Source of the DNA: Parvibaculaceae bacterium
GTDB taxonomy: Bacteria; Pseudomonadota; Alphaproteobacteria; Parvibaculales; Parvibaculaceae
Direction of reading: 5' to 3'
DNA length: 64,000 bases
Assembly (NCBI GenBank): GCA_028283765.1
Contig: JAPWJY010000002.1
Location: 62,001-126,000 of the forward strand
A program made the translations under genes and the position numbers. Shown in pieces: positions 8,183-15,352 of the stretch (positions within the stretch are counted from its first letter, which is position 1; the number at the start of each line of letters is the position of its first letter). The notes below the pieces were generated by a model. The model searched no databases, was not told where the DNA came from, and saw only the letters and a program-made list of their open reading frames with translations.

Positions 8183-8292
8183 AGGCCGGGACGACCCGGC
8201 GGAGGACCTCCCTCCCGCATAAGTCTGGACGGCCAGACGCAATCCGGTTGCGACCGGGGCGAAGGCAGAGGCTTTCGCAAGATGCGAAGGAA
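8183..8292 (+). ncRNA. Guanidine-II riboswitch (mini-ykkC) with ribosome-site switch
   Basis: Two hairpins carry the class-defining ACGR tetraloops. The first has stem 8185-8190/8195-8200 with loop ACGA (8191-8194). The second has stem 8223-8228/8233-8238 with loop ACGG (8229-8232). They are 22 bases apart, in the range of natural mini-ykkC linkers. Downstream, 8272-8278 (CTTTCGC) can pair with 8284-8290 (GCGAAGG, which contains the ribosome site of ATG 8298) or with an equivalent GCGAAGG at 8259-8265. These two structures exclude each other and look like the expression platform: guanidine binding would decide whether the ribosome site is free. The aptamer is seen directly; the switching model is inference. 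Confidence 0.9.
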
Positions 8293-8297
8293 CGATC

Positions 8298-9101
8298 ATG
8301 AACGACCAGACCGCCACTGAAAAAGCACTCGCGGAAAAGGAGCTTTACGACACGCTCCACAAGCAGGGCCGAAGCCGCCGTCCGGCAGACCTGCCCGGCA
8401 ATCCCGCCACGCTTCCAGCCGGCCTCATCGTCAAGACGGAAACCATTCCCGGCGGATGGGGCAGCTCGTTCATCGTACCGCGCGGACAGACGGTGCGGAT
8501 CTCGAACCCCGGGGCCACCCCCGGCGTCAGCATCCTGCTCTACAACGCGAAAGACCCCACAGAACGCTTCAATGCCGGCGATACGGTGAAGGTGCAGTGG
8601 AGCGCCCGTCTCGGCAAGGGCATGGTGCTGTTCTCCGACATGGGGCGTGTGCTGGCCTCGATCACCGACGACAGTTTCGGTTTCAACGATGCGCTGACCG
8701 GCGGCTCCAGCCCGTTGACCAATGCCGAGAAATATGGTGACGCCACCTTGCGCAATACGCGCGAGAATTTCGTGCTGCTCGCGGCCAAACACGGGCTTGG
8801 CCGCGCCGACGTCCCTCCTTGCCTGACCTTGTTCGCGCCCGTCGTGGTGGACGAGGCGGGAAAATTCTTCTGGTCGGAAAAGTCCCCCGCTTCAGACGCC
8901 TATGTCGATCTGAGAGCGGAGATGGATCTGCTGATTTTCGTCTCCAACTGCCCGCATCCGCTTTCGCCCGGCGATTACGCGCCAAAGCCGGTCGATGTGC
9001 TGCTGTGGCAATCGCCTGCACCTGCTGAAGATGATCCGTGCCGCACGCTGACCGAGGAAGCGCGCCGCGGCTTTGACAATACAGACGCATTGTTCGCGTA
9101 A
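8298..9101 (+). CDS. Carboxyguanidine deiminase subunit (urea carboxylase-associated protein, DUF1989; larger subunit)
   Basis: 267-residue DUF1989 protein, one of the two paralogous 'urea amidolyase-associated' proteins (UAAP1/UAAP2) now known to form the heteromeric carboxyguanidine deiminase CgdAB, which turns carboxyguanidine into allophanate and ammonia. Family marks are the GQTVRISNPGATPGVSILLYNAKDP segment, TRENFVLLAAKHGLG and the late cysteine motif NCPHPLSPGDYAPKP. It has an N-terminal extension of ~45 residues that the next gene product lacks. The ribosome site GAAGGA is inside the guanidine-II expression platform. I cannot decide from sequence which subunit letter (A or B) applies. 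Confidence 0.88.
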   Translation: MNDQTATEKALAEKELYDTLHKQGRSRRPADLPGNPATLPAGLIVKTETIPGGWGSSFIVPRGQTVRISNPGATPGVSILLYNAKDPTERFNAGDTVKVQWSARLGKGMVLFSDMGRVLASITDDSFGFNDALTGGSSPLTNAEKYGDATLRNTRENFVLLAAKHGLGRADVPPCLTLFAPVVVDEAGKFFWSEKSPASDAYVDLRAEMDLLIFVSNCPHPLSPGDYAPKPVDVLLWQSPAPAEDDPCRTLTEEARRGFDNTDALFA

Positions 9102-9117
9102 GCAGGGAACCAGCATC

Positions 9118-9750
9118 ATGACCACCACGAGCACACTTGATCCCCAGGACGCGATCTATGACTTCACCGTGCCCTCGCGCCGCCCATGGTCGCGCGTGCT
9201 GCGCAAGGGGCAGATTCTGCGCATCGTCGACCTGGAAGGGCAGCAGGCTGTCGATACACTGTTCTACAACGCCCATGACAAGCAGGAGCGCTACAGCGCG
9301 CAGGATACGATCCGCGCCCAGGGGTCGGCCTATATCTCGACCGGCACGAAACTGCTCTCGAGCGAAGGCAATCTTATGGCGACTGTGATCGCCGATACCG
9401 CCGGCTTCCACGACACCTCGGCGGGCGCATGCAGCGCCGAGAGCAACACCGTGCGCTTCGGCCACGACAAGAAATTCATGCATAGCTGCCGCGATAATTT
9501 CGTGCTTGAGCTTGCCCGCCACGGCATGACCAAGCGCGACCTTGTCAGCAACATCAATTTCTTCATGAACGTGCCGGTGGAGCCCGACGGAGCGCTGGCC
9601 ATCGTCGACGGCGTCTCGAAGCCCGGCGACTATGTCGAACTACGCGCCGAGATGGATATTCTCTGCGTCATTTCTAACTGCCCCCAGATCAACAATCCCT
9701 GCAACGGCTTCAACCCGACGCCGATCCGCACGCTGATCTGGAGCCAGTGA
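9118..9750 (+). CDS. Carboxyguanidine deiminase subunit (urea carboxylase-associated protein, DUF1989; smaller subunit)
   Basis: 210-residue DUF1989 paralogue of the preceding gene. The shared fold shows in KGQILRIVDLEGQQAVDTLFYNAHD, SCRDNFVLELARHGMTKRDLVSNINFFMNV and the cysteine motif SNCPQINNPCNGFNPTPI, which has an extra cysteine compared with its partner. ATG 9118 is chosen because it starts the conserved part and has CAGGGAA upstream; a longer upstream reading overlaps the previous gene. It follows its partner after 16 bases and precedes the carboxylase by 1 base. That order fits a heteromeric CgdAB enzyme feeding allophanate to AtzF. Confidence 0.88.
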   Translation: MTTTSTLDPQDAIYDFTVPSRRPWSRVLRKGQILRIVDLEGQQAVDTLFYNAHDKQERYSAQDTIRAQGSAYISTGTKLLSSEGNLMATVIADTAGFHDTSAGACSAESNTVRFGHDKKFMHSCRDNFVLELARHGMTKRDLVSNINFFMNVPVEPDGALAIVDGVSKPGDYVELRAEMDILCVISNCPQINNPCNGFNPTPIRTLIWSQ

Positions 9751-9751
9751 C

Positions 9752-12700
9752 ATGAGTTTGTTCGATTGTGTTCTCGTCGCCAATCGCGGCGAGATCGCCT
9801 GTCGCGTCATCCGCACCCTGCAGAAGATGGGCATCCGCGCGGTCGCCATCTATTCCGATGCGGACCGCTTCGCGCCGCATGTGCTGATGGCCGATGAGGC
9901 CATACGCGTCGGCCCTGAAGCGGCGGCGTTGAGCTATCTCAACGTCGAGGCCATCCTCGATGCGGTGAAGCAGACCGGCGCGCAGGCCGTCCATCCCGGC
10001 TATGGCTTCCTGAGCGAGAACCCCGGCTTTGCCGAGGCCCTGACAGAGATGGGCGTCGCCTTCATAGGCCCCTCACCCGCCCACATGCGCGCCTTCGCCC
10101 TGAAGCACACGGCCCGCGATCTGGCGGAAAAATCCGGCGTGCCGCTGCTGCCGGGCTCACCGCTGGTCGCGGACCTTGAGATGGCGCTGGCCGAAGCCGA
10201 ACGCGTCGGCTACCCCGTCATGCTGAAAAGCACAGCGGGCGGCGGCGGCATCGGCCTCCAGCTTTGCCGGACGCGCGAGGAACTCCCGGCCCTCTTCGAC
10301 ACGGTGCGACGCCTCAGCCTTGCGAACTTCAAGGACGCGGGCCTCTTCATCGAAAAATTCGTGGGCGAAGCGCGCCATGTCGAGGTGCAGATTTTCGGTG
10401 ATGGCAAGGGCGGCGTGATCGCCCTTGGCGAACGCGATTGTTCCGCGCAGCGCCGCAACCAGAAAGTGATCGAGGAAACCCCCGCGCCCAACGTGCCGGA
10501 GGCCACGCGGCGCGCCATGCATGAGGCGGCGGTGAAGCTCGCCCGGACCGTTTCCTACGCGTCGGCGGGCACGGTCGAATTCATCTATGACGCGGATCAT
10601 GACGAGTTCTATTTTCTCGAAGTGAACACCCGCCTTCAGGTCGAGCATCCGGTCACCGAAATGGTGACGGGTCTCGATCTGGTCGAAATGATGGTGCTGC
10701 AGGCCGCAGGCATGCTGCCCCCACTTGAAAGCTTCGCCCGCGTGCCTCAGGGCCATGCCATCGAGGTGCGTCTTTATGCCGAGGATCCGGGCAAGAACTT
10801 CCAGCCCTCCTCCGGCACGCTGACGCAGGTGAGCTTTCCCGACACGATCCGGGTCGATCACTGGATTGCGCGCGGCACCGACGTCTCACCCTTCTATGAT
10901 CCGATGCTGGCCAAGATCATCGTTCATGGCCGCGACCGGGCGGAGGCGTGCGCGAAGCTCACCGCCGCGCTGGAAGAAAGCGCCGTCTACGGCATCGAAA
11001 CCAATCTCGATTATCTGCGCACCCTGTCCCGTTCCCCGCAGTTCCATGATGGGCTGATGCGGACGAAAACGCTGGGTGAGATCGCCTATGCGCCCGCCAG
11101 CGTGGACGTGCTTTCCCCCGGCGCTCAATCCAGCATTCAGGATTATCCCGGCCGCACCGGCTACTGGAACATTGGCGTGCCGCCTTCCGGCCCGATGGAT
11201 TCGCTCTCGTTCCGGCTTGCCAACCGCATCGTCGGCAATGCGCCCGGAACGCCCGCGCTTGAGTGCACGCTGATGGGGCCGGCATTGCGCTTCAACTGCG
11301 ACGCTGTGATCGCGCTCTGCGGCGCGTCCATGTCCGCGACTCTCGACGGCGCGCCGGTCTCCGGCTGGGAAGCCTTGCCCGTCAAGGCGGGGCAGACGCT
11401 GGCGCTTGGCACCATCACGGGGGCAGGCCAGCGCGCCTATCTGGCCGTTCGCCATGGCTTCGACGTGCCGCGCTTCCTTGGCAGCGGCTCCACCTTCGAT
11501 CTCGGCAAGTTCGGCGGCCACGCCACCGGCACGCTGAAAAGCGGCGATGTGCTGCGCCTGCGCCGTGAGGGTGCCGTAAGCGAAGCTCTTGCCGGTGCCC
11601 TGCCCGTCAAGGACCGCCCGTCTCTGACCCATGAATGGGAAATCGCGACGCTTTACGGCCCCCATGGCGCGCCGGATTTCTTCACCGGTGAAGACATTGA
11701 TACGCTTTTCAGCGCCAGCTATGAGGTGCATTACAATTCGGCGCGCACCGGCGTGCGCCTGATCGGCCCGAAGCCGAAATGGACGCGCAGCGACGGCGGC
11801 GAGGCGGGGCTCCACCCCTCCAATATCCACGACAACGCCTATGCCGTCGGTACCATCGACTTCACCGGCGACATGCCGATCATTCTGGGCCCCGATGGCC
11901 CGAGTCTTGGTGGCTTTGTCTGCCCGGGCACGATCGCAAGGGCGGAGTTGTGGAAATCAGGCCAGTTGAAGCCCGGCGACAAGGTGCGCTTCATCCGTAT
12001 CGATGAAGCCGAAGCCGAGCGTGCGCGCCATGAGGAAGAAGCGTGGGTCAGGGACCTCGCCCGTCCAGCGCGCCGGCCTTCCGTTTCCATGCAAACGGAA
12101 CCCGCCGTCATTACTCGCCTCGAAGCGGGTCCGTTGCCGGTCACCTACCGGCGCGCGGGCGATGATTATCTGTTGGTCGAATATGGACCGCTGGTGCTCG
12201 ACTTCGCGCTTCGATTCCGCGCGCACGCCCTGATGACGGCCGTTGCCGCAAAGGGGCTTCATGGCCTGATCGAGATGACGCCGGGCATCCGCTCACTGCA
12301 GTTTCACGTCGAGCCCGACGTTCTGCCACTGGGCAGGCTCGTCTCCCTGTTGCAGGAAATCGAGACGGAGCTTCCCCCCATAGAAGAGATGGTTGTCCCC
12401 AGCCGCATTGTGCATCTGCCGCTCTCATGGGATGACGATCAGGCACGCGAGGCCGTGCTCAAATATCAGACGCTGGTGCGTCCCGATGCGCCCTGGTGCC
12501 CGTCCAACATCGAGTTCATCCGGCGCATCAATGGCCTCGATTCGATCGAGAACGTGAAGCAGATCCTGTTCGAGGCCGACTATATGGTGCTGGGCCTCGG
12601 CGACGTCTATCTCGGCGCGCCGGTGGCGACGCCTCTCGATCCGCGTCATCGTCTGGTCACCACAAAATACAATCCAGCCCGCACCTGGACGCCCGAAAAC

Positions 12701-13363
12701 GCCGTCGGCATCGGCGGCGCCTATATGTGCGTTTACGGCATGGAGGGTCCCGGCGGCTATCAGCTCGTCGGCCGGACCGTGCAGATGTGGAATAGCTGGC
12801 ACCAGACGGCAAGCTTCGGTGAGGGCAAGCCATGGCTGCTGCGCTTCTTCGACCGCATCCGCTTTTTCCCGGTCGGCGCGGAAGAATTGCTCGATCTGCG
12901 CGCCCGCTTCCCGCATGGGGAATATGACGTGAAGATCGAGGAGGGCGAATTCCGCCTGAAGGATTATTTCGACTTCCTGTCGCAGAACGACTCTGAAATA
13001 GAGAGTTTCAGGACATCGCAGCGGGCCGCCTTTCAGGCCGAACGCCAGCGCTGGGAGGAACAGGGCCTGATGATGCTGGCGGACGAACCCGCCGCGCCGC
13101 CACGAACTGAAGCCATCGAAATGCCCGACGGCGGTCAGCTCGTGGAAGCGACAGTGCCCGGCAATGTATGGTCCGTGCGCGTTTCACCCGGCGACGAGGT
13201 GAAGGCGGGTGAGCCGCTGGTGGTGCTTGAATCAATGAAGATGGAAATCGAGATGAAAGCACCGGTTGCAGGGCGCATCCATGAAGTGCATTGCGAAATG
13301 GGCCGCATGGTCCGCGCCGGTGAGCCGCTGGTCACGCTCGTTCCCCTGGAGATAACGCAATGA
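9752..13363 (+). CDS. Biotin-dependent guanidine/urea-type carboxylase
   Basis: 1203-residue single-chain carboxylase. Residues ~1-447 are the biotin carboxylase domain (ANRGEIACRVIRTL, ATP-grasp loop GGGGIGLQL, ERDCSAQRRNQKVIEE). Residues ~455-770 are a KipI/KipA-like (AHS2/AHS1) module starting SPGAQSSIQDYPGRTGYWNIGVP. The rest of the carboxyltransferase follows, with GIGGAYMCVYGMEGPGGYQLVGRT. The C-terminal biotinyl domain carries VLESMKMEIEM, biotin lysine K1163. This architecture is usually labelled urea carboxylase. With two guanidine aptamers and both CgdAB genes adjacent, guanidine is the more likely substrate, giving carboxyguanidine. I could not verify the published Asp/Asn specificity residue by eye. 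Its stop overlaps atzF by 4 bases. Confidence 0.93.
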   Translation: MSLFDCVLVANRGEIACRVIRTLQKMGIRAVAIYSDADRFAPHVLMADEAIRVGPEAAALSYLNVEAILDAVKQTGAQAVHPGYGFLSENPGFAEALTEMGVAFIGPSPAHMRAFALKHTARDLAEKSGVPLLPGSPLVADLEMALAEAERVGYPVMLKSTAGGGGIGLQLCRTREELPALFDTVRRLSLANFKDAGLFIEKFVGEARHVEVQIFGDGKGGVIALGERDCSAQRRNQKVIEETPAPNVPEATRRAMHEAAVKLARTVSYASAGTVEFIYDADHDEFYFLEVNTRLQVEHPVTEMVTGLDLVEMMVLQAAGMLPPLESFARVPQGHAIEVRLYAEDPGKNFQPSSGTLTQVSFPDTIRVDHWIARGTDVSPFYDPMLAKIIVHGRDRAEACAKLTAALEESAVYGIETNLDYLRTLSRSPQFHDGLMRTKTLGEIAYAPASVDVLSPGAQSSIQDYPGRTGYWNIGVPPSGPMDSLSFRLANRIVGNAPGTPALECTLMGPALRFNCDAVIALCGASMSATLDGAPVSGWEALPVKAGQTLALGTITGAGQRAYLAVRHGFDVPRFLGSGSTFDLGKFGGHATGTLKSGDVLRLRREGAVSEALAGALPVKDRPSLTHEWEIATLYGPHGAPDFFTGEDIDTLFSASYEVHYNSARTGVRLIGPKPKWTRSDGGEAGLHPSNIHDNAYAVGTIDFTGDMPIILGPDGPSLGGFVCPGTIARAELWKSGQLKPGDKVRFIRIDEAEAERARHEEEAWVRDLARPARRPSVSMQTEPAVITRLEAGPLPVTYRRAGDDYLLVEYGPLVLDFALRFRAHALMTAVAAKGLHGLIEMTPGIRSLQFHVEPDVLPLGRLVSLLQEIETELPPIEEMVVPSRIVHLPLSWDDDQAREAVLKYQTLVRPDAPWCPSNIEFIRRINGLDSIENVKQILFEADYMVLGLGDVYLGAPVATPLDPRHRLVTTKYNPARTWTPENAVGIGGAYMCVYGMEGPGGYQLVGRTVQMWNSWHQTASFGEGKPWLLRFFDRIRFFPVGAEELLDLRARFPHGEYDVKIEEGEFRLKDYFDFLSQNDSEIESFRTSQRAAFQAERQRWEEQGLMMLADEPAAPPRTEAIEMPDGGQLVEATVPGNVWSVRVSPGDEVKAGEPLVVLESMKMEIEMKAPVAGRIHEVHCEMGRMVRAGEPLVTLVPLEITQ

Positions 13364-15123
13364 CGACGACATCCCTCGCCCTCCCCGAACTGCGGACCCG
13401 CTATGCCGAAGGCATCTCCGTCGAACAGGTGATGACCGGCCTGCTGGCGCGGATCGATGCCTATGAGGATGGCGCCGTCTGGATCGCCCGCGTCTCGCCT
13501 GAAAAACTTCTGGAACGGGCCCGCGCGCTCGATACCCTGCCGCATGTCGAGAAAGTGAAGCTGGCGCTTTTCGGCGTGCCTTTCGCGGTGAAGGACAATA
13601 TCGATGTGGCGGGCCTGCCGACAACGGCCGCCTGCCCCGCGTTCGCCTACAGGCCGGAGCGTTCCGCCACCGTGATCGAGCGGTTGGAGGCGGCGGGCGC
13701 CATCGTCCTTGGAAAGACGAATCTCGACCAGTTCGCCACCGGCCTCAATGGCACACGTTCGCCCCATGGCGCGCCGCGTTCGGTTTTCAACAAGGACTAT
13801 ATATCGGGCGGCTCAAGCTCCGGTTCCTCCGTGGCTGTCGCCGCAGGGCTTGCGAGCTTTTCACTCGGCACGGACACAGCCGGGTCTGGCCGGGTGCCTG
13901 CCGCATTCAACAATATTGTCGGACTGAAGCCGACCAGAGGACTTCTCTCGACGCGCGGCGTCGTGCCTGCCTGCCGCTCGCTCGATTGCGTTTCCGTGTT
14001 TGCCCTTACTGTCGATGATGCCCTGTCGGTGACCAGCGTCGCGGCGGGATTCGATGCGGAAGACCCGTTTTCGCGCGCGGCAATCGCCCGGCCAGATACG
14101 CCAAATCGCCGCATCGCCATGCCGCCCGCAGCGCATATAAATGACAATTGCGATCCGGAAACGGCACGGCTGTTCTTTTCCTCGGTTGATCTGCTCGGGC
14201 AGCTTGGCTTCGAGATGAGCGAAATCGATTATGCCCCCTTCGCGGAAACGGCAGCGCTGCTTTATGAAGGTCCGTGGGTCGCGGAGCGCACCGCGGCTGT
14301 CGGCGGCTTTGTGGAAGCTCATCCGGACGCGATAAATCCCGTCGTGCGGACCATCGTTGAAGGCGGCAAGGGACGCAGCGCGGCCGAAGGCTTTGAGGCA
14401 AGCTACCGGCTGGCGGCCCTGCATCGCCAGGCCCACGCCCTTCTGGACGGCTTCGATGCGATGCTGGTGCCGACGGCACCCGCCATCTTCACCGTGGCGC
14501 AGATGGAAGCCGACCCCATCGCGCTCAACAGCCGCCTCGGCCTCTATACGAATTTCATGAACCTGCTCGATCTTTCGGGCATCGCCATCCCGGCAGGCTT
14601 TGGTGCCGACGGCCTGCCCGTCGGTATCACCCTCGCTGGCCAGGCTTTCGATGAGGAAAAGCTCGGCGATATCGCCCGGCTGTTCGCCGCCGCCCTGTCG
14701 ATTGAACCCGGCGGACCTCTTGCACAAAAGGAAGAGTGTCTGGAGATCGTCGCGGTCGGAGCCCACATGTCCGGCCTGCCGCTCAACAGGGAACTGACAG
14801 CGCGCGGCGCAACGCTGGTCGAGGCAGGCAAGACCGCCCCCCACTACCGGCTTTACGCACTCCCCGGCGGCCCACCCGCCCGGCCCGGCCTTTTGCGCCA
14901 TGCCGATGGCGTCGCCATCGCCATCGAGGTCTGGTCCATGCCCTTGCGCCATTTCGGCAGCTTCATGGCGGGCATTCCAGCGCCCTTGTGCATCGGCACC
15001 GTGGAACTTGCCAGTGGACGCAAGGTCAAGGGGTTCCTGTGCGAGCCCTATGGCCTTGAAGGGGCGACCGACGTCAGCGGCTTCGGCGGCTGGCGCAATT
15101 ATCTTGCCAGCAAGGGCAACTGA
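13360..15123 (+). CDS. atzF: Allophanate hydrolase AtzF
   Basis: 587-residue cytoplasmic enzyme that hydrolyses allophanate to ammonia and CO2, the last step of the guanidine/urea carboxylation route. The amidase-signature domain (residues ~1-440) shows the Ser-cisSer-Lys triad: K78 in FAVKDNIDVAG, S151 in the GGSSSGSS loop and S175 in GTDTAGSGR. The C-terminal ~130 residues (from about VGAHMSGLPLN, with YRLYALPGGPPARPGLLR) are the extra domain characteristic of AtzF, which separates it from plain amidases. The start overlaps the carboxylase stop (ATGA), so the two are translationally coupled. Confidence 0.94.
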   Translation: MTTTSLALPELRTRYAEGISVEQVMTGLLARIDAYEDGAVWIARVSPEKLLERARALDTLPHVEKVKLALFGVPFAVKDNIDVAGLPTTAACPAFAYRPERSATVIERLEAAGAIVLGKTNLDQFATGLNGTRSPHGAPRSVFNKDYISGGSSSGSSVAVAAGLASFSLGTDTAGSGRVPAAFNNIVGLKPTRGLLSTRGVVPACRSLDCVSVFALTVDDALSVTSVAAGFDAEDPFSRAAIARPDTPNRRIAMPPAAHINDNCDPETARLFFSSVDLLGQLGFEMSEIDYAPFAETAALLYEGPWVAERTAAVGGFVEAHPDAINPVVRTIVEGGKGRSAAEGFEASYRLAALHRQAHALLDGFDAMLVPTAPAIFTVAQMEADPIALNSRLGLYTNFMNLLDLSGIAIPAGFGADGLPVGITLAGQAFDEEKLGDIARLFAAALSIEPGGPLAQKEECLEIVAVGAHMSGLPLNRELTARGATLVEAGKTAPHYRLYALPGGPPARPGLLRHADGVAIAIEVWSMPLRHFGSFMAGIPAPLCIGTVELASGRKVKGFLCEPYGLEGATDVSGFGGWRNYLASKGN

Positions 15124-15273
15124 CCGCGCCTGCATGTGACGCCATGCCCCCTTCTGGCGGCTGGACGTCTGCCCGGCTGCGGCATAGGTTTTTGTGCGGG
15201 CCGGGATATTGTTCGGCATTCCACGGGGTTCGGCCAGTGCGATGAAGCGTGCGCCGCTCCCCCCGGGCCGCGG

Positions 15274-15334
15274 CCGGAGATTGCCGCAGGCGCGATAATC
15301 TCCGGGGCTGGCGCACCGGCACAGGCCGGTGCGC
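15274..15334 (+). promoter_or_regulatory. Two consecutive perfect hairpins in the leader of the Orn/Lys/Arg decarboxylase
   Basis: Hairpin 1: nine-base stem 15274-15282/15297-15305 with a 14-base loop. Hairpin 2: ten-base stem 15311-15320/15325-15334 with loop ACAG. The second ends 5 bases before the AGGGGAGA ribosome site (15340-15347). Neither has a T-run. They could end the atzF transcript or form a leader switch. The loops are not ACGR, so this is not a guanidine-II aptamer, and I do not recognise guanidine-III either. Confidence 0.5.
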
Positions 15335-15352
15335 GCTCTAGGGGAGATCGCA

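Noticed and set aside
15124-15352. Third guanidine riboswitch upstream of the decarboxylase
   Set aside because: The hairpin loops are not ACGR, the ykkC blocks are absent, and I could not match the guanidine-III pseudoknot. A lone GGACGTC at about 15163 lacks a proper stem.
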